Shown here in pieces: positions 10,514-20,550 of a stretch of DNA of 64,000 nt. The stretch is from Channallabes apus (taxonomy: Eukaryota > Chordata > Actinopteri > Siluriformes > Clariidae). Both the position numbers and the translations under genes were made by a program. The notes below the pieces were generated by a model. That model was not told the origin of the DNA and ran no database searches. It saw only the letters and a list, made by a program, of their open reading frames with translations. The stretch covers positions 11,261,501 through 11,325,500 of the forward strand of contig CM060112.1 in the NCBI GenBank assembly GCA_030522415.1. Direction: 5' to 3'. Position 1 is the first letter of the stretch. The number at the start of each line of letters is the position of its first letter.

Positions 10514-13500
10514 GTACCCCCCTGTCCAGGACTGGCTCCTGACGGTCCTGGGGCGGAGGATACCCTGTGACGGTAGTCCCGAATTAGCTCCGGGTCGAGA
10601 ATGAACCGGGCCGGGATCCAAGATCGCTCCTCGGGGCCATAGCCCTCCCAGTCCACCAGGTATTGCGTACCTTTACCCCGAGGGCGCGAGTCGAGGATTC
10701 GGCGCACGGTGTAGGCGGGACCGCCGTCGATGATCCGGGGAGGAGGAGCTGGGGGGGTGGGTGGAATCATGGGTGAGGTGATGAAGGGCTTGAACTGAGA
10801 CAGGTGGAAGACTGGATGGATCCGGAGCGCCGCAGGCAGCTGGAGCCGGTAGGTGACAGGGTTAATCCTGTGGGTGATGCGGTATGGTCCGATAAATCTG
10901 GGTGAGAGTTTTTTTGATTCGATGTGAAGGTGGAGGTTCTTTGTAGAAAGCCATACCTTGTCACCTACATGGTACAATCGTCCCGGAGGATGTCGACGGC
11001 GGTGTTGGTGGGTGTAGCGGGCGTTGGCGCGTTGGATGGCCCGGTTGGTTGTAATCCATAGCCGCCGACATCTGCGGACCAACTGTTGGGCGGACGGTAC
11101 ATCAACCTCCGGTTCTGGGTGGTTGAACATCGAAGGTTGGAAACCGTAACATACCTCAAATGGGCTTAGGTTGGTGGCAGAGGAGGTGTGGAGGTTGTGT
11201 GACAGTTCAGCCCAGATGAGATAGTGCGCCCAGGAGCGCTGTCGATCAGCTACGAAACATCTCAGATAGCGCTCCAGCTGTTGGTTGGTCCGCTCCGTCT
11301 GACCGTTAGTCTGTGGGTGATATCCAGATGAGAGACTGCAGGTGGAGTCGATCAGACGGCAGAAGGCTTTCCAGAACCGGGCTGTGAACTGGGGCCCTCT
11401 GTCCGAGACGATGTCCTTGGGGAACCCATGCAGACGGACTACGTGCTCTAAAATCAGCTCTGCTGTTCCTTTGGCTGACGGGAGTCCGGCGAGAGCCACC
11501 AGGTGCACGGCTTTAGAGAACCGGTCGACGATGGTGAGAATGGTGTCCTTTCCTTCGGAGGCCGGCAGGCCCGTGATGAAGTCGACGGCAATGTGCGTCC
11601 AGGGCCGTCGAGGAACTGGGAGTGGCTGCAGCTCACCGGGGGTTGGTTGATTGGTGGTTTTGGCCCTGGCGCACACTGGGCATGCCTGAACGAACTCTTG
11701 GACGTCTTTCGTGAGGGAGGGCCACCAGAAGTCTCGTTGGAGAAATTGGAGCGTCCGTCGAGTGCCCGGGTGTCCTGAGATGGGAGAGGAATGACCCCAC
11801 TGGAGGACTTCTGATCGCATCCTCTCGGGCACAAAGAGTCGTCCAGGTGGCACACCTGCCGGTTCGGTCTCTGTAGCCTGCGCCTGGCGAACTCTCGTTT
11901 CCAGGTCTAGTTGGAGTGGGGCGATGATCCTGGACGATGGAAGGACAGGCGCGGGGTCCGCCCGGGGAATGTCCACTTCCAGCTGTCGGGAGAGAGCGTC
12001 CGCTTTTGTGTTCTTGGAGCCCGGGCGGTACGAGAGGTGGAAATCATAATTTTCGAAAAATAAGGCCCACCGCGCCTGTCGTGGGTTTAACTGTTTCAGA
12101 TTCTTGATGGTTATGAGGTTTTGGTGGTCCGTCCAGACTATGAATGGCTCACTGGCGCCCTGGAGCCAGTGACGCCACTCCTCCAGAGCCCACTTTATGG
12201 CCAGCAGTTCGCGGTCCCCTACCCCGTATCGCTGCTGAGTGGAGTCAAATTTTCTGGAGAAGAAACTACATGGGTGTAGTTTCTGATCTGGACCTCGTTG
12301 TGAGAGGATAGCTCCAGCGCCCACATCTGAAGCATCCACCTCCACAACGAATGATTTTCTGACATCTGGATGGAGGAGAATCGGTGCTGTGGTGAAGCGG
12401 TGACAAAGTGACTTGAAAGCGGAGACAGCTGCAGGGTTGAGGTGAAAAGGGAGAGGTGAGGGGCGGGTCAGAGCGGTTAGGGGGGCGGCAACTGTACTGT
12501 AGTCCCGGATAAAGCGACGATAGAAATTCGCAAACCCGAGAAACCGTTGAAGTTGCTTGAGGGTCTTGGGTAGGGGCCAATGACGCACAACCTCTAGCTT
12601 CTGCGGGTCCATGGCCACACCCTGGGGCGAGATGACAAAACCCAGGAACGTGGTGGAGCGCTCGTGAAAAGCGCACTTTTCCAACTTACAGTACAGTTGA
12701 TGGGCGAGTAATCTCTTTAGAACCGCCCTGACGTGCTGGGTATGTTCTTCCATGGTGCGTGAGTAGATGAGGATGTCGTCCAGGTAGGCGAACGCCCACC
12801 GCCCGAGCATGTCGCGAAGGATGTCATTAATGAGGTGTTGGAAGGCGGCGGGGGCATTGCACAGTCCAAAGGGGATGACGAGATTCTCATAGTGCCCAGT
12901 AGGGGTGATGAAGGCCGTCTTCCACTCATCGCCCTCTCTGATGCGCACCAAGTTGTAGGCGCTCCGGAGGTCCAACTTAGTGAAGATGGTGGCGCCAGAG
13001 AGGGCGTCCAGGGCTGAGTTGGTAAGAGGCAATGGGTGTCGGTTTTTGATAGTTATATTGTTTAGCCCCCGATAGTCGACACATGGACGAAGTTCACCGC
13101 CCCGCTTCTTCACGAAGAAGAATCCCGCGGCGGCAGGTGAGGAGGAGGGTCTGATGGTGCCTTGGCGAAGGGCGTTGGTCACATACTCCTCCATGACCTG
13201 CGTCTCTGTAGGTGTGAGGGAGTAGAGGTGGCCGCGGGGTGGGACTGCACCGGGTTGGAGGTCAATGGTGAGGTCGTAGGGCCGATGCGGAGGAAGATGA
13301 GTAGCTCGTCTCTTGCAGAAGACCTCCGCCAGGTCCCGATACGGCTCTGGGATGGCGTTGGTGTCGACGTCGGGGGCCTCGGACTCCCTAGAGCACGTCC
13401 CAGCCGTTGCCCGTAGGCACAGTTCGGTGCAGGTCGCGCCCCATTGGAGGATCCGGTTCTGGGTCCAGGAGATGAGAGGGTCATGCTGGAGCAGCCAGGG

Positions 13501-13920
13501 ATGTCCAAGGATGATGGGAGGTGAGGAGATGGAGGTGACGAAAAAGTTTAGCTTTTCATGGTGTTGGTTGATGGAGACGGTGATGGGTTCGGTTCGGGCG
13601 TTTATTGGGCTGGTGGAGAGGGGGCGACCGTCGACAGAGGTGATGTGAACGGGCTGGGATAACGCCTCGAGTTTAACCCCCAGGGTTTTGGCATATGCGG
13701 AGTCAATGAAGTTACCTGCTGCCCCGGAGTCGATGAATGCAGCACTTCGGACTCGTTTGTGGCCAACCTGGAGGTGTACCTGAACCGTGAGACGGGAGGA
13801 ATTGGTGGTGATGGCGGAGAGACGAAGGTGACCCGGCGAGTATCTCTCTTCTCTCACCGGGCCTGGGCGTTTCCCGGCCTGAAAGGACAGGTTGCCCTGT
13901 GATGTGCGGCTGACCCGCAA
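10468..13920 (-). CDS. pol: Pol polyprotein: protease, RT, RNase H, integrase, chromodomain
   Basis: The uninterrupted ORF is 1150 codons. Visible in order are: protease active site DSGA (residues 64-67); RT with LDLRSAY (about 316-322) and YLDD (379-382); RNase H beginning VEVDASD (about 527-532) with the [12 protein letters not shown] block; integrase zinc finger HX6H/CX2C (about 710-750); the catalytic triad D780, D840, E876; and a C-terminal chromodomain (about 1069-1120, [15 protein letters not shown]). The domain order with chromodomain defines a chromovirus. Pol has no independent start: it should be made by -1 frameshifting from gag at 13869-13875, so the annotated ATG is nominal. The frame continues through the polypurine tract and stops 46 bases inside the 3' LTR. 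Pol shows no lesion. Confidence 0.95.
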   Translation of the reverse strand: MRVSRTSQGNLSFQAGKRPGPVREERYSPGHLRLSAITTNSSRLTVQVHLQVGHKRVRSAAFIDSGAAGNFIDSAYAKTLGVKLEALSQPVHITSVDGRPLSTSPINARTEPITVSINQHHEKLNFFVTSISSPPIILGHPWLLQHDPLISWTQNRILQWGATCTELCLRATAGTCSRESEAPDVDTNAIPEPYRDLAEVFCKRRATHLPPHRPYDLTIDLQPGAVPPRGHLYSLTPTETQVMEEYVTNALRQGTIRPSSSPAAAGFFFVKKRGGELRPCVDYRGLNNITIKNRHPLPLTNSALDALSGATIFTKLDLRSAYNLVRIREGDEWKTAFITPTGHYENLVIPFGLCNAPAAFQHLINDILRDMLGRWAFAYLDDILIYSRTMEEHTQHVRAVLKRLLAHQLYCKLEKCAFHERSTTFLGFVISPQGVAMDPQKLEVVRHWPLPKTLKQLQRFLGFANFYRRFIRDYSTVAAPLTALTRPSPLPFHLNPAAVSAFKSLCHRFTTAPILLHPDVRKSFVVEVDASDVGAGAILSQRGPDQKLHPCSFFSRKFDSTQQRYGVGDRELLAIKWALEEWRHWLQGASEPFIVWTDHQNLITIKNLKQLNPRQARWALFFENYDFHLSYRPGSKNTKADALSRQLEVDIPRADPAPVLPSSRIIAPLQLDLETRVRQAQATETEPAGVPPGRLFVPERMRSEVLQWGHSSPISGHPGTRRTLQFLQRDFWWPSLTKDVQEFVQACPVCARAKTTNQPTPGELQPLPVPRRPWTHIAVDFITGLPASEGKDTILTIVDRFSKAVHLVALAGLPSAKGTAELILEHVVRLHGFPKDIVSDRGPQFTARFWKAFCRLIDSTCSLSSGYHPQTNGQTERTNQQLERYLRCFVADRQRSWAHYLIWAELSHNLHTSSATNLSPFEVCYGFQPSMFNHPEPEVDVPSAQQLVRRCRRLWITTNRAIQRANARYTHQHRRRHPPGRLYHVGDKVWLSTKNLHLHIESKKLSPRFIGPYRITHRINPVTYRLQLPAALRIHPVFHLSQFKPFITSPMIPPTPPAPPPRIIDGGPAYTVRRILDSRPRGKGTQYLVDWEGYGPEERSWIPARFILDPELIRDYRHRVSSAPGPSGASPGQGGTVMHTQSAPGTRTRK
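10517..10525 (-). promoter_or_regulatory. Polypurine tract for plus-strand priming
   Basis: On the element's sense strand ACAGGGGGG is followed by TAC and then the 3' LTR. The same G-run plus TAC precedes the 3' LTR of the non-autonomous element at 56661-56674. Confidence 0.8.
13832..13875 (-). promoter_or_regulatory. -1 ribosomal frameshift signal (GGGAAAC plus stem-loop)
   Basis: In the gag frame the heptamer reads G GGA AAC (13875-13869). A 7-nt spacer follows, then a 9-bp stem CCCGGTGAG/CTCGCCGGG (13861-13853 with 13840-13832, one G-U pair) with a 12-nt purine-rich loop. The gag stop TGA lies within the first arm. Shifting -1 enters the pol frame exactly. The loop's GAGAGA could pair with TCTCTC at 13822-13817 to give a pseudoknot. 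The same heptamer is the known slippery site of the sushi-derived vertebrate gene PEG10. Confidence 0.88.
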
Positions 13921-14904
13921 TAGGCGCAGAGCCCTTCACGGAAGCGTCTCTCCCGTTCTGCAGCGGTCAAGGAGGCGCGTCCTAGTTGCATGGGTTCCCC
14001 GGCTCCGGTGTCAACCACGGCAGGAGGTGGAGAACCGACAGGTCCTGGGGTGGCGTAGGTGGCGGAGTCTGCGGGACGTGGAGCGGTGACGGTGAAGGCG
14101 GGTGCGGGTCGTGAAGTGGTGATGGCGAAGTGGGGTGCAGGTGGCAGGGTGCGAGGGGCTGGCCTCGGGCGAGAGAGGAGGCGCTGGTCGATCCGGAGAG
14201 CGAGCTGGATCAGACCCTCCAGGGTCGCAGGAAGCTCTCGCCCGGCTAGTTCGTCCTTGATTCGAGAAGCCAGTCCCTCGTAGTAGGATGTCCGGAGCGC
14301 TGCATCGCCCCATGTTGTTTGAACGGCGAGGGTGCGAAACTCGGCCGTATAGCGGCTCACGGACAGCCCTCCCTGCCTCAGATGGTAAAGTCTGGTGTCG
14401 GTCTCCACCTCGCCCGCTGGATGTTCAAAAGTTAGTTTAAGTTGGTGGGTGAACTCATTGTATGAGTGGGCGGTGTCTGTATCCGCCTGGAGAACTGCCG
14501 TGGCCCACTCTGCTGCCTGCCCTTTTAGCAACGAAACGAGAAGAGCAATGCGAAGGCGATCGGTGGAGTACTTGGTGGCATTAAACTCAAACACCAGATC
14601 GAGAGCTGTCAAAAATACGCTGCACTTCCCGTCCGTGCCGTTCCACTTCTCTGGTAGAGAAAGAAAAACATCAGAAGGAGGGGGAGGGGGGGGGATGCGG
14701 CGCCGCGGCCTCCGCGGCGTGCGATCGAGCAGTGACGTCATCAACAGCCGCGCGGAGATCCGTATTCTCCCGCCGGAGCTCAGCGATCTCGCGGCGGAGG
14801 GAAGCGAGATCCCCGGTTAGCTGATTGATTAACGCCGCATGCTGATCTACAACGTCGCAGAGACTCGCATAATCCGCTGGGTTTACCGCGGAGGGCTCAG
14901 TCAT
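13854..14904 (-). pseudogene. gag: Gag, split by a one-base frame change
   Basis: The first ORF (14904-14671) starts MTEPSAVNPADYASL two bases after the 5' LTR. It has a coiled-coil-like heptad region (LRREIAELRREN). The main gag body lies in another frame (stop at 13854) and contains LSLPEKWNGT, the capsid-like region, a proline-rich linker and the CCHC knuckle [14 protein letters not shown]. The two frames are offset by one extra base and overlap over the G-rich tract 14678-14694, where the run 14686-14694 is nine G long. This is either a real indel or a homopolymer sequencing error. Gag would form the particle and package RNA. The start codon lies inside the self-priming site. Confidence 0.85.
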
Positions 14905-14905
14905 T
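14895..14905 (-). promoter_or_regulatory. Self-priming primer-binding site
   Basis: Sense strand AATGACTGAGC lies one base after the 5' LTR and is perfectly complementary over 11 nt to 15191-15181, the inferred 5' end of the RNA. No tRNA-complementary TGG-type site is present. The gag ATG is part of the site. Self-priming with an 11-nt RNA end is established for Tf1 and proposed for the sushi group. Confidence 0.85.
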
Positions 14906-14906
14906 C

Positions 14907-15289
14907 TGTCAAGATGGACTAACCTGAGGTGACCAGAAGACGTAGATTTAGCGGTTAGCCCAATGTAGCGTGGAGGATAAACCCAAACGCGGAAAGAAGC
15001 GAGCAGGCAGGATAACCACGCGATTTAGTTTAAGGACTCTCACAAAAACGGAGCAAGGGAAAAACACAAATTTAACCCGCGTCCTAGAAATACACACACA
15101 ATAGCAAAAGACAACGGAACCAACATGTGAGTACTCACGGTTTGCTGAAACGACAACTGGAGCTGACATGGGCCGAACTCAATGACTGAGCGGTAAGCCA
15201 TCGTTTGTTTACCTCTTTTATACTTCCTGGTTTTGCGCCCGTCTTACTTCCGGGTCCTAGTGCCGGGCGCAGATTGCGTGTGCATGACA
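14907..15289 (-). repeat. 5' LTR of the chromovirus with TATA box and R start
   Basis: TG...CA-bounded, 383 bp. The sense TATAAAA (15222-15216) lies 31 bp before the inferred R start at 15191 (GCTCAGTCATT). U3 is thus about 98 bp and R+U5 about 285 bp. Confidence 0.93.
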
Positions 15290-15614
15290 AATTATGTGTT
15301 AGTAATGCTAGCAATATAAAATGCCTACTAATGTCTTGGTGGTGGCAATGGACTCAATGGATTTAAATGTGTACATTTGTTCCACATGATTGAACTGAGG
15401 TATGTTGTGAAAAAAAAAATCATAAATCCAATATGATTTAAAAATGTAAAGCATGCACCCACACAAAAGCTGAAGAATGAATCCAAGTTACTGGTGTTGT
15501 AATTAGTCATTAGAAACGTGTTTTAAATTAAACCTAGCATTAGCCGCTAAATCATCTTTTAATAAGAACATTAATATATTTATGTAAACTACAGTACGTA
15601 CTGTATACAGTAGG

Positions 15615-15720
15615 CAGTCTCTGACTTAAGAACAAGTTCTGTTCCAGGAACACGCTCGTAAGTCGGATTTGTTCTTAAGTTGAACAAAGTGCGTCTTGTA
15701 CGACTTAGACACAAATATAC
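15615..15720. repeat. Dispersed teleost repeat fragment
   Basis: The text around CTTAAGAACAAGTTCTGTTCC and CGTAAGTCGGATTTG resembles a common fish interspersed repeat, probably a DNA transposon end. No complete boundaries were seen. Confidence 0.4.
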
Positions 15721-15760
15721 AATAAAGCATACCAATCCACTTGACTAAATTGCTGTCCCC

Positions 15761-15797
15761 TTTCCCCATACTGCCATCATGTGGCAGTATGGGGAAA
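15761..15797. repeat. Perfect 16-bp inverted repeat (hairpin)
   Basis: TTTCCCCATACTGCCA (15761-15776) and its exact complement (15782-15797) are separated by TCATG. No downstream U-tract typical of a terminator is present. Confidence 0.85.
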
Positions 15798-16232
15798 CCA
15801 TAACCATGTCTAAGGAAATGAATCTCACGCATGTCGAATGTAACAGTGTTGTCTCTGCACCTTTAAGTCGTGAGGGGAATCCTGGATGACATTTTTTTTA
15901 TCTCAGAGCTGTTTTCCACTGTATGGGACTGTGAACTCTGTTTTGTTGAAGATTTTCTGAAATTAGGATTATGCACCATCAGGACAGCTTTATAGGACAG
16001 ACATTTTCTATCATCATGTTCCTGGACTGATTCATTGAAACCGGTGAGGTTGACTTATTTCTCCTGCACCCTCACATGCCCACACATACAATATACCGAA
16101 CTCTGGACATTTTATACATTCACTCAAACACTGAAAATATTGTATATAATTGTAAATATTGGTATCTGGTGCACTGCAGTGTATATCTTTTGTACAACAG
16201 ATGTGAGCTAATCAACGGTCCGTTTGTATAGG

Positions 16233-16233
16233 A

Positions 16234-16316
<83 letters not shown>
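16233..16316. repeat. (CTAT)n microsatellite, about 21 units
   Basis: A long uninterrupted tetranucleotide array, probably polymorphic. Confidence 0.97.
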
Positions 16317-16317
<1 letters not shown>

Positions 16318-17034
16318 GCCATATTTTATATTTTACCTGTTATAACTGCATTTCTTGAACAAACTGATATTAAGCAAATTACAAAAATATCACTGTGACA
16401 AAGTACTAACTTAAGGGTGCAAGACCGTGCCAAGTTGTAAAAGATGAACAGCCCTTTAAGTTCATATTCTCAGCTCAGTTGTAAATCATTTTAGATATAA
16501 GAGTCTGCCAAAGCAGTGTATGAAAATATAAACACAGCCAAAAGCCTTAAAGCAGTCCATATCACCTGCGCAGAGAAACAGAGGGTTGCTGTATTATGAA
16601 TTGGTGGCATCCAAAGAGGAGTGGGTACGAAAAGAATATTTGGGGAGTACCCGCCAAGGTGAGAAAATGAGTCCCTAGGCTACTAAGGAGTCAAGTAAAT
16701 AATGGACAAGTAAACAGACGGAAATGCATTTTTTATTAGTGTTCTGAAAAAAGTGAACTGTGATGCAATGTCCCACCAAACCGCAAAATTATTAGAGTGC
16801 TACAATACAGTGTTAGGGTAACACACCACACCTGGTGAGGGATTGAACAGAGTGCATTCTATCAGAGTCCATCACTATGTACACCCACAGTTATTCACAC
16901 CTCAGGGTAATTTAGAGTAGCCAATCCACATACTAGGAAGTTTTAGGGAGCTGGGAGGTAACTAGAGAAGAATCTTGGCTAGAATGGAAGCTAGATGAAT
17001 GAAATCTTAATAATAAAGATTAACATGCCAGTCA
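16317..17034. other. Intergenic with a SINE remnant (about 16820-16975, minus)
   Basis: The remnant contains TAATTTAGAGTAGCCAATCC and a GGGAGCTGGGAGG stretch, typical of the central part of Mermaid-like SINEs on the minus strand. The rest shows nothing recognisable. Confidence 0.4.
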
Positions 17035-17330
17035 TTAAGCAGTGGCGTAGTGGTTAGCACTGTCGTCTTCACTTCCAGGTTCCAGGTTCGAGTCCTGCCT
17101 CAGGGTCTGTGTCTGTGTGCATGGAGTTTGCATGTTCTCCCTATGCTTGATGGCTTTCTTCCGGGTTCTCCTGTCCTCCCACAATCGAAAGAATGTAGAT
17201 GGATTGGCATCCTGTCCAGGGTGTACACCGCCTCGTGCACTAAGTCTCCTGGGATAGGCTCCAGGCCCCCCGCGACCCTGTACACAGAATAAGCAGTACA
17301 GACAGAGTGAGAGTGAATAATGTAAATGAG
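17035..17330 (+). mobile_element. Mermaid-like tRNA-derived SINE
   Basis: Head GTGGCGTAGTGGTTAGC, B box GGTTCGAGTCC (17084-17094) and the conserved body GTGTGCATGGAGTTTGCATG. The tail ends near GAGTGAATAATG. Moderately diverged. Confidence 0.8.
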
Positions 17331-17741
17331 ATGCAGAGTGAAGTTTTTCCTTAACAATTATCCCAAATAGATTTTACAGGATTTTTTTTTACCCACTCCT
17401 CAATTCAAATTTAACCCCTTGATGTAACTTATAGAATTTTTATTTTATACAGGAAAGAAAAGCAGGCGATAGAATGATAGCAGAAAATGTTTAACCTTGA
17501 TAAATCAAGCAGGTTTATTCTGAGGTTTTTCAGGTTAATTTCATTCAATACAAATTGAGTTAATGTACAGCACTTGTAACAATAGTGCTTGGGTGATTTA
17601 TGACGACTCTCTATACCCATGAATCACACATGCTACAACTGTACCTCAGAGAGAAGCAAATGCCTGACTCATCAACACCTACACTTAAAGCCAGAGACTA
17701 TGTCTGAGTCCTGAACACTAATTAGAAGGTTTTTTTTAATA

Positions 17742-17945
17742 GGGGACATTAGGGGAAAATGTCATCCCTTTCATTATTCTAAATACAAATAAAGAACCAG
17801 TAGAAGCAGTGAAAGAAGATCATAATAGACCAAAGATTCACTCTGTTCCTGTGGAGTGAGACCATTCTGTGCTCTCTCAGTTATTATAATTTTTTTAATT
17901 ATTAAGGTTTTTTTTTTCTTTACTGGGAGCCAATATAGCATAGAC
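17742..17945 (+). repeat. Left arm of a ~200-bp inverted repeat flanking the Tc1-like copy
   Basis: This arm, from AGGGGACATTAGGGGAAAAT to CCAATATAGCA, is matched in inverse orientation by 19308-19505 with roughly 90% identity by eye. Confidence 0.85.
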
Positions 17946-18089
17946 TTCAAAGCATTGGTCCAACCTAGATGTAACAAAAACATAGTCTTTCTGACTCATT
18001 TACAGAAACATTTTTTAGTTTAACCATTTAAGCTAAGAGCCTTTCATTTGCTCAAGAGCACTGGTGCAAAATATATTTTATATTTTTAA

Positions 18090-19254
18090 ATTATCCTGGT
18101 AATACAATCTGTGTTACCCAGCGAAAAATTGCAAAGACTTTGCAGTTATCATCATCAACTGTGCATAATATCATCCGAAGATTCAGAGAATCTGGAACAA
18201 TCTCTGTGGCTAAGGGTCAAGGGCGTAAAACCATACTGGATGCCCGTGATCTCCGGGCCCTTAAACGACACTGAACCACAAACAGGAATGCTACTGTAAA
18301 GGAAATCACAGAATGGGCTCAGGAATACTTCCAGAAACCATTGTCAGTGAACACAATCCACCGTGCCATCCACCGTTGCCAGCTGAAACTCTACAGTGCA
18401 AAGAAGAAGCCATTTCTAAGCAAGATCCACAAGCACAGGCGTTTTCATTGGGCCAGGGATCATTTAAAATGGAGTGTGGCAAAATGGAAGACTGTTCTGT
18501 GGTCAGACGAGTCACGATTGGAAGTTCTTGTTGGAAATGTGGGACGCCATGTCATCCGGACCAAAGAGGACAAGGACAACCCAAGTTGTTATCAACGCTC
18601 AGTTCAGAAGCCTGCATCTCTGATGGTATGGGGTTGCATGAGTGCGTGTGGCATGGGCAGCGTGCATGTCTGGAAATGCACCATCAATGCAGAAAAATAT
18701 ATTCAGGTTCTAGAACAACATATGCTCCCATCCAGACGTCATCTCTTTCAGGGAAGACCCTGCATTTTTCAACAAGATAATGCCAGACCACATTCTGCAT
18801 CAATCACAACATCATGGCTGCGTAGGAGAAGGATCCGGGTACTGAAATGGCCAGTCTACAGTCCAGATCTTTCCCCTATAGAGAACATTTGGCGCATCAT
18901 AAAGAGGAAGGTGCGACAAAGAATGGGAGAAGAATGGGAGAGCATTCCTATTTCTAAACTTGAGAAACTGGTCTCCTCGGTCCCCAGACGTCTGTTGAGT
19001 GTTGTAAGAAGAAGGGGAGATGCCACACAGTGGTGAAAATGGCCTTGTCCCAACTTTTTTGGGATTTGTTGACACCATGACATTTTGATTCACCATATTT
19101 TTCCCTTAAAATGATACATTTTCTCAGTTTAAACTTTTGTTCCCTGATTTATGTTCTATTCTGAATAAAATATTGACATTTGCCATCTCCACATCATTGC
19201 ATTCAGTTTTTATTCACAATTCGTTTAGTGTCCCAACTTTTTTGGAATCCGGTT
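18090..19254 (+). mobile_element. Tc1-like transposon copy, left end missing
   Basis: A transposase reading frame is followed by a 3' region ending in CCCAACTTTTTTGGAATCC and GGTTTGTA, the characteristic end of this fish Tc1 family, then a (TA)n run. No matching TIR is found on the left, where homology starts near 18090. The copy sits between ~200-bp inverted repeats. Confidence 0.8.
18105..19036 (+). pseudogene. Tc1-like transposase, one in-frame stop
   Basis: The frame begins inside the helix-turn-helix region (LSSSTVHNIIRRF) and is interrupted by TGA at 18272-18274, where related transposases carry a Cys codon. It then stays open for 231 codons from the nominal ATG at 18341. The catalytic motifs survive: WSDES (first Asp), FQQDNARPH (second Asp) and SPDLSPIENIW (Glu). 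It ends RRRGDATQW, the family's normal C-terminus. The N-terminus is lost with the left end of the element. Function: cut-and-paste DNA transposition in the nucleus at TA targets. This copy is inactive on its own. Confidence 0.88.

Positions 19255-19290
<36 letters not shown>
19255..19290. repeat. (TA)n microsatellite
   Basis: Eighteen TA dinucleotides directly at the Tc1 right end. TA is also the Tc1 target duplication, so the run may have grown from it. Confidence 0.9.
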
Positions 19291-19293
<3 letters not shown>

Positions 19294-19307
19294 CAAATTT
19301 GCTGTCT

Positions 19308-19505
19308 GTGCTATATTGGTTCCCAGTAAAGGAAAAAAAAACTTAATAATTAAAAAAATAATAATAACTTCGAGAGCACAGAATTGTCTCACCTCACAGG
19401 AACAGAGTGAACCTTTGGTCTATCATGATCTTCTGTCACTACTTCTACTGGTTCTTTATCTGTATTTAGAATAATGAAAGGGACAACATTTTCCCCTAAT
19501 GTCCC
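19308..19505 (-). repeat. Right arm of the ~200-bp inverted repeat
   Basis: Reverse complement of 17742-17945, sharing TATATTGG, CAGTAAAGG, GGAACAGAGTGAA, TACTGGTTCTTTAT and TTTTCCCCTAATGTCCC. Confidence 0.85.
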
Positions 19506-19689
19506 AAGAGCTGCACGGTGATCAGTCGCTCAGCACCAGTAAAACATCTGCACGGTGATCGGAGCCCACTGCAGTTATTCCCATGAGCATGTAATGAGAG
19601 GAACGCCTGATATTTGAAAATCGATGAATAACTTGTTGCTAACCTTGAAATGAGACTCATCTGTCAGTGGGAACTGTACACACGATCAT

Positions 19690-19945
19690 TTACCAACACT
19701 CATTGCACATTTCAGGAACTCGGTTGGGAGTTATTATCTCCTGTGCAGACTTGACTTCGCTCCAAGCCATTTCCACATGTTTGGGGCGTTAAAGGAATTC
19801 CTGGGAGGCCAGCATTTCAGACACGAAGCAGGCAGTCCAGTATTCTGAGAAAACCTGCTACCTTGATGGTCTCCAAGCACTAGTGAAACGCTGGGATAAG
19901 TACGTCAGTGTAGCAGGACGTTTTTACTCTCATAACTGTTATTCT
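19690..19945 (+). pseudogene. Mariner (DD34D-type) transposase C-terminal relic
   Basis: One frame reads DFAPSHFHMFGALKEFLGGQ (19753 onwards), matching the mariner DLAPSDYHLF-LK block. The next frame reads QAVQYSEKTCYLDGLQALV then KRWDKYVSVAG, the mariner C-terminus. A frameshift lies between them. The third catalytic Asp of the SD pair is replaced by His. It is distinct from the Tc1 copy to its left. Inactive relic; the N-terminal part was not found. Confidence 0.7.
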
Positions 19946-20370
19946 GCACAATCGATAGTCCTGGTTTGAACACACATAATAGATCTGTGTTTCTGTTTCA
20001 GTAATGTAATGTGGCAGAGACGATGACAAAATCTAGACGTGAAATAGTTATACAGTCGAGCTCAAACCATGAGCTTAATTTGTTTCTCACCTAGGAACCT
20101 GTACAGAACTTCTCAGCTGATGGACTATAAAAATGTATTGTGTTTGCATTGATTGGGCAACAGCGGATGGAATTTCTTGACACTTCCTGGTTGCTGGCAC
20201 TATAAAAAACCTGACTATATCCATTCTCTCTCTTCTATTCCACTCACAAAAGAGAAAGCGCTCATGAAGTCTAAGTAAATAAACTGATATACATATAGCA
20301 AGGCAAAAACAACAAACATGTTTAATTAATAAACTTAAAATGTATGAACTGGTCCTCTTGGATATCACCT
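19946..20370. other. Intergenic, nothing recognised
   Basis: No coding or repeat signal was recognised. Confidence 0.5.
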
Positions 20371-20550
20371 TGCCATTATTGTCAAAATAGCTGGCAACAA
20401 AAGAGAGTACACCCTGAGTGATAACAGCTGTACATCTTCAAAGTCACATGTCCCATTCATCATGTTCATGTGTTCGTCAGTGGACAAGTATGTCTTGAGA
20501 CCTGAACTGTATTGATCACCTGTGGGGCGTCCTCAAGCGGAGGCGGGAAC
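20371..20550 (+). mobile_element. Tc1-like 3' fragment (copy 1)
   Basis: It shares about 150 bp with 22229-22388, starting GCCATTATTGTCAAAATAGC. It ends in a frame resembling RPELY-SPVGRPQAEA, the D-L-IEHLWGVLKRR transposase motif. Truncated on both sides. Confidence 0.6.

Larger units (their letters stand above)
10131..15289 (-). mobile_element. Young Ty3/gypsy chromovirus (Tf1/sushi group), nearly intact
   Basis: The element is 5159 bp and reads on the minus strand. It has two 383-bp LTRs (TGTC...GACA) with one difference seen by eye (10170 versus 14946). It is flanked by the 5-bp duplication AATTA (10126-10130 and 15290-15294). The internal order is gag, PR, RT, RNase H, integrase, chromodomain. 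Pol is uninterrupted. The only evident lesion is a frame change in gag at a G homopolymer. Self-priming signals and a -1 frameshift signal are present. The LTR near-identity implies a recent insertion. Confidence 0.95.

Noticed and set aside
11342..14820. Several plus-strand ORFs across the chromovirus
   Set aside because: They are antisense shadows of gag and pol, with no domains of their own.
15761..15797. Transcription terminator or microRNA hairpin
   Set aside because: The 16-bp stem is too short for a microRNA precursor and lacks a downstream T-run; kept only as an inverted repeat.
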